A stretch of DNA of 64,000 nucleotides from a bacterium. Its GTDB lineage: Bacteria > Zhuqueibacterota > Zhuqueibacteria > Residuimicrobiales > Oceaniaggregativiventaceae. Where the stretch lies: the NCBI GenBank assembly GCA_029565675.1, contig JAKQNP010000032.1:124001-188000 (forward strand), read 5' to 3'. Shown here in pieces: positions 16,649 to 27,800 of the stretch (its first letter is position 1; the number at the start of each line of letters is the position of its first letter). A model generated the notes under the pieces. That model saw nothing but the letters and a program-made list of their open reading frames with translations, did no database searches and was not told where the DNA came from. The translations under genes and the position numbers were made by a program.

Positions 16649-19600
16649 CTAGTGAATTACGATGGTTTTGTTTGTCGATCGGCCATAGATCTCCGGGTGG
16701 TACATTTCTTCGGTAGTGGTTTCCGGCATTGAAAAGGTGCCTCTGCTGGTTGCACGGGCAAAATAGGTATAGCGATGCACTCCAGCCGGCAAGCGGTCAG
16801 CAAAGATCAGTACCCGATCGGAATGCATTTCCACATGTTCAAACACATAGGCATTGGTGCCTGCATCATCAGCGGCATCGCGGGCGGCCTGATCTGTGGT
16901 GGCAAATGAAAGCTGGATAGCCTCAAGGCCGGCGGGCAATGGGTCTTGCACCACGACATATCGACGTTCCTGACCAGCGACAACGGTCAGTTCGACCTGC
17001 ACCAAATCGCCAAGCTGAAATTCGCGGTTAGCCGCTGGAACCGGGGTCATCGCTTTCAATACCATCAGACCCTCATCGCGCGGTTCAACCGCTTGGCGTG
17101 GATAGGTGGTCATTCGAAGGCTATAGTAGAGAGAACCAGCGCCTTGCTTGTCGATGTTGGCATCGATCGATTTTCCTGCCAGTTTGGCCAACGGCAATCG
17201 GCTCTGCATCAAAGCTTGCCGCCGCCGGTCGAAAAGCTGATCGATTAGAGTCTGGCCGGCGATGCGGATACGAGTGGTAAAATTTGGTGGGGTTTTTTCA
17301 AAACGCTGATAATAAGCGGCCATCGCATCCAATGCATAGACATTTTCTTGGGTGGTGGCCCAATGGCCGTTTTGTTGTTGTTCCATCAGCCAGGTGATCA
17401 CTTGTTCATAGAGAGGAAAATCCGTTCCGATTTCCACAAGTGTCTGCAGGATCAATGCGGTAGACCGCACATTTGAATGATAAATCCAATCCATCTGGCC
17501 GATCTCATCATCGGCGAAATAGGCTGTGGTGGGAGAGACACGCACCGAATTGACGATTTCCTGGCGCAGCACCTCAACGCGGCTATCCTTTGGATTCATG
17601 ATGTGCACTATTTTTAACAGATAGGCACGGCCGAGGAGCGGCAAGCTTTGGCGCATCGGGTAGAAACGCTCTACATACCCGGCGTCGGGTCGACCGTTCA
17701 GGGTCAGGACATAGAGAGCAAAAAGCTCGGTGCTTTTCCAGGCCAGATGGTCATAGGGATAGATCTGTCGATCGATGCGCTCGGTCAGCACATCGCGGAT
17801 ATAATCCAGCAAATTTTGCAGCACTTGATTCGGTATCTGGAATCCTTTTTCAGCGGCTCGGGTCATTGCATAAGCGGTATAGACCGATACAAACGGAGAT
17901 GAACGGTCGCCGTCCTGCCAAAACCGCATGCCACCATCACCGGATTGAAAAAGCGCCAGGTTGTCCAGCCATTCCTGTATTGCTCGTCGATAGTCGTTTG
18001 GCAACAACTCGAATTCCCGCAACAAGTCACCGGCCACAATCAACGGTAACTGGCGAGACACCTGTTGTTCTAGGCATTCATAGGGATAGTTTGCCAGATA
18101 GGACAAGGGGCCGCTGATACGGCTCAAGGCGCTGGCCGAGGCTGTCACAGTGATAGTTGATAAATCGGCAAATATGCTGTCCGGTACATTGATTTTTTCC
18201 TGCCGCGATTCCTCGGTGCGCTGAAATAAGGCAACGGTTTCTGAGCGCCGCGATTCGAGCACCTGAATCTTGTTTTCCACGGCATCTTGCGATTCACCCA
18301 GACGGCAGAAAAATCGCATCGTGGCGTCACCCAGGTTTTGAGCCGAAACGTTAAAGAAGACCTGTCGGTTCTCGCCCGGCGCCAGGGAAAACTGTTGCTG
18401 TCGCTGGCTATGGATCACCAGGTTTTCAGCCTCGGCCTCGACAGTGATGATCCCTTGCTTGCCGGTGTAGTTGAACACGACCACCCCAGCTTCACAGCGA
18501 TCGCCGGCTCGCAGAAACCGCGGCATGGCAAGCTGCATCAACAAAGGCTTGCTGGTGCGAAACTCAGCCTCTCCCCGGCCAAAGCGGTGATCGCGGCTGT
18601 GCGCCGCCGCCATCAGAGCAAAAGTCGTCAGGTTATCCGGAGCGACAAACGATACCCTTGCGTGACCATCCGACCCGGTTTTCACCGATGGGTTCCAGTA
18701 TGCTGAAGCGACAAAATCCCGGCGCAATCCGGCACCCGAAAAACCTTGATCAGCGCCGCCCCCGCCGCGATTTTCGCCTTTTTCGCCATAGTTGCGCTGT
18801 TCGACAATGTGAAGGCGGGTTTCGGAGGTCTGCACCGAAAGCGGACGCATACCATAAAACGCATCAAAAGGATCCGGCAGACGATAGCCAATCAAACTGA
18901 GAACTCCGGCATCCGCTGCAGAAAAAGCGACTTCGGCATCTACCGGTGCCCCGCGCTTATCCCTTACCCGGATAACCACAGCCACGGAATCGCCGGGCTG
19001 ATAGCTTTCTTTTTCCGGCTCGATTTGCACCTGCAACCTTTTGCTCTCCGGGCTAACCGGCAGATTGACATAGCCAATTTTAAAGGCAGGTTTGCCGACA
19101 TCCTGACCCTCGTCGCTAAACATCTGATCCGCACTGCGGCCCTTAAGCAGAATAACCGAGACAAAAACGTTGGGCAGAAAGCCCTCCTCGATCGGCAGAG
19201 TGATGGTCGGTGTGCTGCCCTCCAGAGTCAGAATTTTTTGCGCCAGAATTTTTTCTCGCTCAACCGTGACCAGAGCTTGAGCGCTCTCGAACGGAGATTT
19301 GACCATGATTGAGGCGACCTCACCCGGAGCATAGAGTTTTCGGTCGGCGATCAAATCCATCCGGTCGTCATCGCTGCGTTCCCAGGGCACATAGTCACCT
19401 CCTGAAACATAAAAGCTAACATCGCTGGAAGTCCGATTGCCGCGTTCATCGACAGCATCGGCGCGAATAAAATAGAGACCTGCGCGTTCAGGGGAAAAGG
19501 CCTGTTCGACATCTTGCTGTTTGGTGGTGACGACAGCCGAATCCACTTGCACATCAACCGTTTTGTTGAGCCATTGATAACGACCTCCGATACCGGCCTT

Positions 19601-22222
19601 GCGCACCGCATGCCATTCGCGGCGGATCAGCTGCAAAGAGACCGATTTGCCGGAGATTCGTTTGCCGTCCGGCTGGATGGTCATCACTTGGCATTGCACC
19701 GGTCGGTTGTGGGCAATAAAAAACTCGCTTTGCTTCAGCCCGATATAAAACGATGCCGGATGGACCTGGACTTGTTCAACTGTGCCGATCACTTGCTGGT
19801 TTGGTCCTTCGACATCAGCAGACACGAACAGCTGCAGCGGAAAGTCGCATTTCAAAGCGCTGAGCAGGGTCGCCGACTGATATCGGCCCAGGGAGTCGAG
19901 ACGGCCATTTCCTTGCAAGATCACGGTGCTGGTCAACTCGCTTTGCTCGCCAGGTCCCCAGCCCAGCGGACCGAACTGATAATCCGCAAAGCTCTCGGGA
20001 GAAAAGGACCCGCGGGTCAACAAAAAGCGATAAGATATCGGTTGAGCGGCCATAGGTGCACCAAAAAGATAGGAAGCAAGAAAATCGGCGCGCAGGCTGT
20101 CGCCGAGCACATAATTTTTCGCTGGAACATGTGCGGAGACTTTGAATTCGGCGGAGCGAAAGGCTTCCACTTGAAAATTGGACCAAAGAAATTCACGCCA
20201 TGAAGAGGTGTCACTTGGGGTGGCGAGCGTTTCAGCCGCAACCCAATAATATCCCAGACGGGCGTTGTTGTTCAGTTGAATTTTTGCATCGAACGAGCCC
20301 CACCTGGAAAGATTGACCTTGGGCATCTGCACAGTTTCGCCCTGACTGTCGCGAATCGACAAACGGATTGGTTTTGCTGCCGGGACAACCCAGGAGTCAA
20401 CTTTTTTCTGGCGCACGATTCCCTTGATAAAGACGGCCTCCCCGGCGCGATAGAGACCACGATCGGTAAACATCAATCCCTGGCAAAAGTCCGGCTGCGG
20501 ATTCCATTCATAATCGATGCCGAAGCGATACGGAAAGATACCGGTTCCCCAATCCGATGCAGTATAGGCAAAATCGCCCTGGTGGCTCACAAAAATCCAT
20601 TGTCGCGGTCGACTCCATTCATTCTCAGCCATGAGGCTGAGCGTTTTCCAACCTGGAGTCTCAACCAGACCTGATTTATCGGTCGTGCCTTGCCAGAGAA
20701 GGCGATTCTGATCATCGCGAATCTCTACCTTTGCATCGACCACCGGTTGAGTGTTATCAAGCCGGGTCACCCAAATGGCATTGTTATGCGGTGAAAATTT
20801 GGCGGAAATACCGAGATTGGTAACTTGCAGCAGGAGACGTTGGGCAGAATGTTTGTCGGCTGCGTCGCTGATTTCAGCCAGGACAAGCCCGAATGGTTGC
20901 TTTGCCAACAACCAATCGACTTGCAACGCGGAAATGGCTCTTTTGTTATGCGGAGCGTCGTTTCTCCATGGTCGGTCTATTAGAAACCACTCCTCCGGCA
21001 CTTGTGTTTTTGCAGAAAAAATCGATTTTTCGCTCGTCAGCAACTCGATCAGCTTGTCTTTGGGAACATGCCCCATTTTCAGCCGGACCATGGATTTGTT
21101 GACGAAAAAAACCGGAAAGCGCCTGTCCCCCAGGGCTTCCAAAACTCCAGGGCCACTGCTTATCGTCACCCGTTCGGGATAAGAATCGGTACGAAACGAA
21201 TCGGTTTGTGCAACTGCGAGCCGATTGCCAAAGATATCGATCATGTCGGCATCGATCTGCACACGGTACAGAGTGTCCGGCTGCAAATCAACGGCGAGAA
21301 ATATTTCATTCTGACCCCAATCCCGATCGCGATAATAGTCCGGGATCTCGACAGCAGGAACAAAACGCAGTCTGTCAACCAGGTCGGCAGGCCGAACAGG
21401 ATTGTTGAACTTGAACACGATTCCTGAAGTCGGATCAACAATGGCATCCGGAGTATCTTTTCTGGAAGACCATCCGAGGTAACGCAAAGGGCTGTAGGTT
21501 TCATACTGCAATGCGGTCGATTTTGTGCTGCCGAGGTCGCCCTCACCGCTCAGAAGACCCTGGTTAATCTTCAGCACGTACCTGCGAGCGAGGGTCAAAG
21601 CCTTCACAGGCCTGACCTGAAGAATCCGCGTTGTATCCTCTCCCATAGACCACATATCGGCAATGGTTTCCCTCCGCGGCCGTTGAAACTCCAGGGGCAG
21701 CGAAGTGTTTTTTTCCTGATCGACCAACGCAATAGATTTGCCGACCCGCCGTGGATCCATCGGTTGATCAAATCGGAGCAAAAAAGTCTGATCAGGTTCC
21801 ACATGGGAAAAGCGATCCTCCGGGTGGCTGGCTAGCAACCGCGGCCTTGGAGTGGTAAAGCTCCACTGAACTGGCTTCTGCAACCGATTGCCTGACAGTG
21901 AACGCACGCCTGCCGGCACGGTGACCACAAACTGTGATGCATAGGGCAAGGTGTCGGCCGGGGTAAAGGAGAGGGTGCGGGTTCCCAACCAGCGAAACTT
22001 GCCATCGACAGGCGGATCGATTTGCAGCGGTCCATCTCCCTTGCCTTCCGGAGCGATGGAGAGAGGCACCATGGCTTCGCGAAAAGTGACCACAATAGCC
22101 CCGGCATCGTTCAGATTCAGCAGTTCTCCTTTCGGTGAAACAGAAACGACCAGGTCAGAGTCTGCGGGGGCAACGGTCCAGATCATGAGGCAACAAAAAA
22201 TCGACAGCAGCAGGTTTTTCAT
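16649..22222 (-). CDS. bacterial alpha-2-macroglobulin with intact thioester motif
   Basis: 1857 aa, a periplasmic pan-protease inhibitor family thought to protect the envelope by trapping proteases. The ATG at 22222 is chosen because the protein then opens with a leader ('MKNLLLSIFCCLMIWTVAPA'); a longer frame from 22387 would overlap glgC by about 100 bp. No lipobox is evident although two Cys lie in the leader. The N-terminal half is a chain of MG-type beta domains. The thioester motif CLEQ is at Cys1383 ('NYPYECLEQQVSRQLP'), followed by the alpha/alpha toroid ('GDGGMRFW', 'AYAMTRAAEKGF'). Most bacterial A2M genes of this type sit beside pbpC; here the neighbours are glgC and rluD. 'GGGGADQGF' before the thioester domain may be the flexible bait-like segment. 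Confidence 0.9.
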   Translation of the reverse strand: MKNLLLSIFCCLMIWTVAPADSDLVVSVSPKGELLNLNDAGAIVVTFREAMVPLSIAPEGKGDGPLQIDPPVDGKFRWLGTRTLSFTPADTLPYASQFVVTVPAGVRSLSGNRLQKPVQWSFTTPRPRLLASHPEDRFSHVEPDQTFLLRFDQPMDPRRVGKSIALVDQEKNTSLPLEFQRPRRETIADMWSMGEDTTRILQVRPVKALTLARRYVLKINQGLLSGEGDLGSTKSTALQYETYSPLRYLGWSSRKDTPDAIVDPTSGIVFKFNNPVRPADLVDRLRFVPAVEIPDYYRDRDWGQNEIFLAVDLQPDTLYRVQIDADMIDIFGNRLAVAQTDSFRTDSYPERVTISSGPGVLEALGDRRFPVFFVNKSMVRLKMGHVPKDKLIELLTSEKSIFSAKTQVPEEWFLIDRPWRNDAPHNKRAISALQVDWLLAKQPFGLVLAEISDAADKHSAQRLLLQVTNLGISAKFSPHNNAIWVTRLDNTQPVVDAKVEIRDDQNRLLWQGTTDKSGLVETPGWKTLSLMAENEWSRPRQWIFVSHQGDFAYTASDWGTGIFPYRFGIDYEWNPQPDFCQGLMFTDRGLYRAGEAVFIKGIVRQKKVDSWVVPAAKPIRLSIRDSQGETVQMPKVNLSRWGSFDAKIQLNNNARLGYYWVAAETLATPSDTSSWREFLWSNFQVEAFRSAEFKVSAHVPAKNYVLGDSLRADFLASYLFGAPMAAQPISYRFLLTRGSFSPESFADYQFGPLGWGPGEQSELTSTVILQGNGRLDSLGRYQSATLLSALKCDFPLQLFVSADVEGPNQQVIGTVEQVQVHPASFYIGLKQSEFFIAHNRPVQCQVMTIQPDGKRISGKSVSLQLIRREWHAVRKAGIGGRYQWLNKTVDVQVDSAVVTTKQQDVEQAFSPERAGLYFIRADAVDERGNRTSSDVSFYVSGGDYVPWERSDDDRMDLIADRKLYAPGEVASIMVKSPFESAQALVTVEREKILAQKILTLEGSTPTITLPIEEGFLPNVFVSVILLKGRSADQMFSDEGQDVGKPAFKIGYVNLPVSPESKRLQVQIEPEKESYQPGDSVAVVIRVRDKRGAPVDAEVAFSAADAGVLSLIGYRLPDPFDAFYGMRPLSVQTSETRLHIVEQRNYGEKGENRGGGGADQGFSGAGLRRDFVASAYWNPSVKTGSDGHARVSFVAPDNLTTFALMAAAHSRDHRFGRGEAEFRTSKPLLMQLAMPRFLRAGDRCEAGVVVFNYTGKQGIITVEAEAENLVIHSQRQQQFSLAPGENRQVFFNVSAQNLGDATMRFFCRLGESQDAVENKIQVLESRRSETVALFQRTEESRQEKINVPDSIFADLSTITVTASASALSRISGPLSYLANYPYECLEQQVSRQLPLIVAGDLLREFELLPNDYRRAIQEWLDNLALFQSGDGGMRFWQDGDRSSPFVSVYTAYAMTRAAEKGFQIPNQVLQNLLDYIRDVLTERIDRQIYPYDHLAWKSTELFALYVLTLNGRPDAGYVERFYPMRQSLPLLGRAYLLKIVHIMNPKDSRVEVLRQEIVNSVRVSPTTAYFADDEIGQMDWIYHSNVRSTALILQTLVEIGTDFPLYEQVITWLMEQQQNGHWATTQENVYALDAMAAYYQRFEKTPPNFTTRIRIAGQTLIDQLFDRRRQALMQSRLPLAKLAGKSIDANIDKQGAGSLYYSLRMTTYPRQAVEPRDEGLMVLKAMTPVPAANREFQLGDLVQVELTVVAGQERRYVVVQDPLPAGLEAIQLSFATTDQAARDAADDAGTNAYVFEHVEMHSDRVLIFADRLPAGVHRYTYFARATSRGTFSMPETTTEEMYHPEIYGRSTNKTIVIH

Positions 22223-22289
22223 TTTCGTTCTCACAATAAAATGGGTCTCAGCAATGCCCCGCCTGACGATGAGACACTGCCGAATGGGT

Positions 22290-23552
22290 CTATGCATGAT
22301 TGGCGATGGTGCTGCCTTCTGAATAGATTTCCTGGGTTGCACAGTCTGGTTTGACCTGTGGCTCAACAATCGAGTTTTTTCCCACAACGATATTATCTGG
22401 CAGGGCAGCTTCTTTGCCGATAACTGTTAAGCCGGAAAACAGATGATCCGGAAATTGGCGGTTTGGGATATGAGAGTCGCCCACACCGATCTGCGCATGT
22501 GCACCTATCCGGCTGCGTTTATCAGCAATGACCGAGTACAGGCAAGCTCCGTGCTCCGCCAGGCAATCCTGCATCAAAATGGAATCGTGTACACACGTCT
22601 GTTTTTTGATATGAACACCAGGCGACAAAATGGAATTGATCACCGTCCCCTCGACCACACAGCCATTGGAAATCAGCGAATTGCGAATAAGTGCAGTTTT
22701 ACCCACCCGAAAAGGCGGACGATCACCAATCATGCCGCGCTCTTGCATATTGGTATGGACTTTCCACTGTTGCAGATGTAAGCCTGAGCGGCTGTCAAGG
22801 ATATCCATACTGGTCTGCCAATAGGAGTGCAGAGTGCCGACGTCCGCCCAATAGCCCTGAAAACGGAATGCGAAAACTCGTTGGTTGTCGAGTGCGGCAG
22901 GGATGATGTGTTTGCCAAAATCGTGTCCGGAGCGAACTTCCAAAGCAGAGCGCAAAAAGTCGATATCAAAAACATAGATACCCATTGAGGCCAGATTGTT
23001 GCGCGCTTTTTTGGGTTTCTCTTCCCAATCGATGATGCGGTTTTTTTCATCAACAATGCCGATACCAAAGTGATGGGTATCTTCCCAGGGCACCTGCATC
23101 ATAGCGATGGTGACCAGAGCCTTTTTTTTCTTATGGAATTCGACCATGGGAGTATAGTCCATCTTGTAGATGTGATCTCCGGAGAGAACCAGGATGCGTT
23201 CGGCGTTGTATTTTTCAGCAAAATTCATATTTTGCGCCACCGAGTCCGCGGTGCCCCGGTACCAATCCTGATCCTTGATGCCGGTAGACGGCGGGAGAAT
23301 CGTCGCCGTCCGGGTCCGGCCGATCAGATCCCAGGCAGATCCATCGCCGATATGATCCATCAGGGAGTGGGGGCGATATTGAGTCAAAATGCCAACCGCA
23401 TTGATCTGCGAGTGCATGATGTTACTCAGGGTAAAATCGATGATGCGATAGTTGCCGCCGAACGGCACAGCTGGTTTGGCACGCAACCAGCCGAGAATAT
23501 TCAATCGGCTGCCCATCCCTCCTGCCAATAAAAACGCAACAGTTCGCCTCAT
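22290..23552 (-). CDS. glgC: glucose-1-phosphate adenylyltransferase (GlgC family), copy 1
   Basis: Makes ADP-glucose from ATP and glucose-1-phosphate for glycogen synthesis. 420 aa with a complete N-terminal nucleotidyltransferase: 'LLAGGMGSRLNILGWLRAKP' (8-27) keeps the G-x-G-x-R-L loop and the conserved Lys, then 'AVPFGGNYRIIDFTLSN', 'WYRGTADSV', 'ILVLSGDHIYKMDY' and 'EEKPKKA'. The C-terminal half is a left-handed beta helix with hexapeptide repeats, usual for allosteric control. The gene begins inside the last codons of the second copy (ATGA-type 4-bp overlap), so the two are translationally coupled and may form a mixed tetramer. Allosteric effectors cannot be read from sequence. No glycogen synthase or branching enzyme is in the window. 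Confidence 0.9.
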   Translation of the reverse strand: MRRTVAFLLAGGMGSRLNILGWLRAKPAVPFGGNYRIIDFTLSNIMHSQINAVGILTQYRPHSLMDHIGDGSAWDLIGRTRTATILPPSTGIKDQDWYRGTADSVAQNMNFAEKYNAERILVLSGDHIYKMDYTPMVEFHKKKKALVTIAMMQVPWEDTHHFGIGIVDEKNRIIDWEEKPKKARNNLASMGIYVFDIDFLRSALEVRSGHDFGKHIIPAALDNQRVFAFRFQGYWADVGTLHSYWQTSMDILDSRSGLHLQQWKVHTNMQERGMIGDRPPFRVGKTALIRNSLISNGCVVEGTVINSILSPGVHIKKQTCVHDSILMQDCLAEHGACLYSVIADKRSRIGAHAQIGVGDSHIPNRQFPDHLFSGLTVIGKEAALPDNIVVGKNSIVEPQVKPDCATQEIYSEGSTIANHA

Positions 23553-24817
23553 TGCAAAATCCTTTTAGCTGGCATGGACTGACTCGGAAAATCCGTTTCG
23601 ACTTTATTGGGATAAATCACACAGCCCGAACCGATGTGATAATGGGAAGGAACCCGGCTATTTCTGCCGATAATGGTGATGTCGGGAGAGGATGCACTTC
23701 CATCCGCGACCTGGCTGCCATTTGCCGTTCGGCCTACATGTGCGCCTTCGCCGATTTCAACCTCCACATCGGTGATCGTTTTATCGACCACGGCACCCGA
23801 ATGTACCACGGTGTCGTACATCAAAATGGAATCACGCACCGTGCTTCCGGCGCCAATCCGCACACCTGGAAATAAAATGCTGTTCTCCACTGAGCCCTCG
23901 ATGATACAGCCATTATAAACCAGTGAATTCAACAGCAGAGCGGAAGAACCGACCAATGATGGCGCGCGTTCATGCAGGTTTTCATTGAACAAATTGGTGC
24001 GCACATTCCATTGTTCGATTTGCAGAGGAGAGGATTCAGTCAACAGCTCCATATTTGCTTGCCAATACTCCTCGATGGTGCGGGAATATCCCCAGTAGCC
24101 TCTGAATTTATAGCCGACGATATGGTAGCGATCGAGGATATGGGGAAAGAGATCGCGGCCAAAGTGATCGCATCCGCGCTTCATTTCGCTTTCAAGCACC
24201 TGATTGAGCACCCGGCGGTTGAACAAATAAATCGTCATCGAGACCCAATCTGAGATCGTCTCATTCGGTTTTTCGACATAGTGCAGCAGTCGACCACCGT
24301 ACTTTGAGGTGTTGTCGATGACGCCTTGCCCAAAACGATCAAGTGAAGGTTCGTTCATCTGCACGAAAGCCAGCGAAATCTGCGCTTTTTGCTCTTCGTG
24401 AAATTGAATAAGCTTTTGGTAATCCATTTGATAGATATGATCGCCGGAAAGAATGAGAACATAATCCGAATCGTTGCGGTTTATAAATTCGAGATTCTGA
24501 TAAACCGCATCGGCGGTACCGGTATACCAATCCGAACTCCTTGTGCCTTTCATCGGCGGCAAAAGGCTGATGCCGCGTTGGCTGCCGACCATATCCCAGC
24601 TGGCGCCGGAGCCGATATGGTTGATCAACGAATCAGATCGATACTGCGACAGGATACCGACTCGTTCGATCCCGGAGTTCATCAAGTTGCTCAGGGGAAA
24701 ATCGATGATGCGATAGAGGCCGCCAAAAGGCATAGCAGACTTGGGGCGGTGGATGGTGAAGACGCTCAATTCATCCACACGACCGCCGGCCAAAACCATT
24801 GCGATCGTCTTTTTCAT
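23549..24817 (-). CDS. GlgC-family nucleotidyltransferase paralogue with altered N-terminal loop, copy 2
   Basis: 422 aa, homologous over its whole length to the following gene (for example 'YRIIDFPLSNLMNSGIERVG', 'WYTGTADAVYQNLEFI', 'ILSGDHIYQMDY', 'VEKP', and the hexapeptide-repeat C-terminus). It differs where it matters: the glycine-rich loop reads 'LAGGRVDELSVFTIHRPKSA' (9-28), without the canonical G-x-G-x-R-L spacing, although Lys26 aligns with the conserved Lys. Either it is a functional ADP- or NDP-glucose pyrophosphorylase of a divergent subfamily, or it is a regulatory partner of copy 1, as GlgD is of GlgC in Firmicutes. I favour a heteromer because of the 4-bp overlap and order, but catalytic activity is not excluded. 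It begins about 50 bp after the giant CHAT-like gene. Confidence 0.85.
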   Translation of the reverse strand: MKKTIAMVLAGGRVDELSVFTIHRPKSAMPFGGLYRIIDFPLSNLMNSGIERVGILSQYRSDSLINHIGSGASWDMVGSQRGISLLPPMKGTRSSDWYTGTADAVYQNLEFINRNDSDYVLILSGDHIYQMDYQKLIQFHEEQKAQISLAFVQMNEPSLDRFGQGVIDNTSKYGGRLLHYVEKPNETISDWVSMTIYLFNRRVLNQVLESEMKRGCDHFGRDLFPHILDRYHIVGYKFRGYWGYSRTIEEYWQANMELLTESSPLQIEQWNVRTNLFNENLHERAPSLVGSSALLLNSLVYNGCIIEGSVENSILFPGVRIGAGSTVRDSILMYDTVVHSGAVVDKTITDVEVEIGEGAHVGRTANGSQVADGSASSPDITIIGRNSRVPSHYHIGSGCVIYPNKVETDFPSQSMPAKRILQ

Positions 24818-24869
24818 ATTCTCTCCTCAATCACACGGCACCAGAGATGGAGAGCGAGAAACGATTATT

Positions 24870-27800
24870 CTAGATTGAAGAATTCCATACCCTAAAGCGG
24901 CTCCATTCGCTCGGATGGCCATTCACATCCAGGCGGATGATGCGCTGAGCCCGCATACATGCTTGAGCGGCAGAATTTCCTTCTGCCAAAAACTGGAAAA
25001 ATCGCTTGGCAAAAATATAGGATGACATCGGATCATTCGATTTTTCGCCCAGGATCAACGAAGCAACACCTCCAGCAGCGAGTGAGCGCAACCACACCGA
25101 TTGAGCAAACCCACCGATTCCATCGGCAGCAGGCAAAACCACAACAGGCGCCGCTGATCCCTGCCTGATTGCCTCATAGGCGGATAGACCAACCTCTCCG
25201 GAAGGACCCGGGAGCGGAACGACACTTAAAAATGGATTGAACTTGTCGCCTGACACGGTATTCCAGGACAAATAAAAAGCTCCTTTTATCTCCGGCAAAG
25301 AGAAATCATCCTGCGACCGAATCTCGACGACTGGATAGTGGTTCTCGATGGCGGCGATCGCCTGTACCTGGTAACGATTGCGCATCGCATCAGCCGATAG
25401 CTGAATGGTATTATCGATGAGCAGAACCATCGGTTGTTCACCGATTTCTGCAGTCGATCCTTCGGAAGCAACGAGGCGTTCGAACAAAAGCGGCAAACTG
25501 GTATAATAGTTAATGGCCAATCGTTCGCCCAGTGACGGCCCGGCAGGAAGCGGCAGCGCAGTCAGGGGCAGGTTGGCAAGTGATCCATTCGTTACCACCA
25601 ACAGCTGATCGAATTCTTCCCATTGCAAATTCAGGGGCTGCAACAACCTGGCCGACCAATCGGTCAGGTCGCTGTCTACATTTTCCTGATGGTCCAGCTT
25701 GCGACCGAGTTCCAACAACAGCGAGTCGCGTTCTCCTGGAGCAAACCGCAGCCAGACTCCGCGGATAGATGGCTTGGCCAAAGCCCAAACGAACACATCA
25801 TCCTGCAAGGCATCGAGTTTCAAAAGCACCGTTCGCTCGGGAAGGTGTTCTTGCAGCATGGCCACGTCAGGTGAAGCGCCGCCACCCAGTTCCGCCCAAG
25901 CAGGCTGCTGGCGAGAAAAATCGCGGCCGGCTTGATCGACTTTTTGTCTCTGCTGAACGAGCGCGGTCGACTCGCGGTCTGACGGCAGGAGATTGCTGTT
26001 GCGGGAAACATTCTGAAGGATTTGGAACTGCATGCGATTGAAAGACTGTTGTGCTTGGATCAGAGTTTGCCAACTTTTTGCCGCCAGGGAATCGGCAAAC
26101 ACAAAAGGCCGGCTGCCGAGCTGGTGCTTGAAGCCGATTGCCATCGCTCGGTCGCTGAGCGTCCAAGCCAATTTCATTTCATTGCGGCTGATCAATTCGC
26201 CGATCCTTTGATGGAGCAATTTCTCAGCGGGCTCCAATTCGCGCAGGATCCAAAGAGCCGGCAAAGCTTCCTCAGAGGATTCGAGAAGAGAAAAGGCTTG
26301 ATCATAAAGATCGGCAGTGGCAACGCCTGAACCGGACAGAGACAAAGCTGTTTTGAGTTTGCTGCGCCAGGCGATTTCGGGTATCCAAAGAGCAGTTGCC
26401 TGCTCAGCCACTCTTCGCCACTCTTGCGCCGTTTGGTGAGGATCGCGATTTTTTTCCTCAACATGGAGGACGACGAAATCAGCGATCAAGTTCTGGAGCG
26501 GATCCTGAGTAATCCGGGCCCGTTCCTGGCAAAAGTTAGCTGCTTGACTCGCTGTTTTTAAATCCGAAAGCGATTTGGCCAAACACGCGAGATTGACGAG
26601 GCGATCAAAGCGATCAGCGCCGGCAATTGAATCAGCGTCAACCGCTCGTTGAAGGCTCAAGAGTGCCTGTTGGACAAAACCTTGGCGAAGCTGAATCTGG
26701 GCCTCCAGTTCGGACAAATCGCCCGTTCCAAAGCCGGACAGACGTTGGCGCAGAGCTCGAACCCGTTCGGCTGCGCTGACGTAGTCGTGTTGCTGAAGAT
26801 CGATCTTGGCAAATAAAAATTCGGCTTTGAGTTGAATGTTTTCATCACCCAACTGCAACGCTTTCTGCAGATAGTCGACGCGAATATCCTTCATCTTGTA
26901 ATGCTGATGCGCCAGGTCGAAATAGGTGGCGGCCAATTGATCCGGCAAACTCTTTTTCTCCAGCAGCAGCAAAGCGTTTTGTCTATCGGTGAGAGCAGCA
27001 TGGAGATTGCCGAGATTCTCATTTGCCTGCGCTCGCAACCGCAGCGCGCGCACTTGCATCGACGTATCTTTTAAAACCGCAGATTCTTTTAGTGCAACGG
27101 TCAAGGGATCGATTGCGATTTCAGAGTCGTGATATCTTTCCATAGCGATGCGCGCCAACTCTATCTGACATCGCAACACGCCATGGCGGTCGCCGCTTGC
27201 ACGAAAGCGGGACTGTGCTTGTTCAAACCACTCAACCGCCAGGCTGCCATCGCGGTCACAATCCGCTGTTTGGGCGAGATTAAAATAGGCTTCTCCGGCT
27301 TTTGAATGCAATCCATAGCGAACGGCGAACTGGCGATACTTCTCTTCCGCTGCTTTAGCTGCGGCAGCATCGCCATGGGAGCGGTGAAGAACAGCCAGGC
27401 TCATCCATGCCGATGCAATGGCCGCGCGGTTATGCGATTGTTGCGCTCGCTGCAGCAAGGCATTTTGACTTTCGACAGCGGTCCGCCAGTTGCGGCTGAT
27501 GATTGCAGCCTTGCGCAAGCCGTTCAAAATGCCAACCTGCTGTTCCGGTGTCGTTTCCTCATTGGCCAGCGCCTGTTCAAAGACAATGACCGCCTCGTTC
27601 CATCTATGTTCTCGGCTCAGCTGTTCAGCTCTTTCCAGAGCGGACAATATTTGGCTGGTGGACAATCTCTCCAACTCTTGTTGTCGAGATGAGAAAAAAC
27701 CGTACAATTGCCCGATACCAACACCTCTTTGTTCGACTGCTTGATCAAAAGCCTGAGCAGGTGGAAGATCCTGATATGCCTGATAGAAGTGATATAAAAA

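Noticed and set aside
22223-22387. Longer N-terminus for the alpha-2-macroglobulin
   Set aside because: The extra 55 residues precede a clear signal peptide and overlap the glgC end by about 100 bp.
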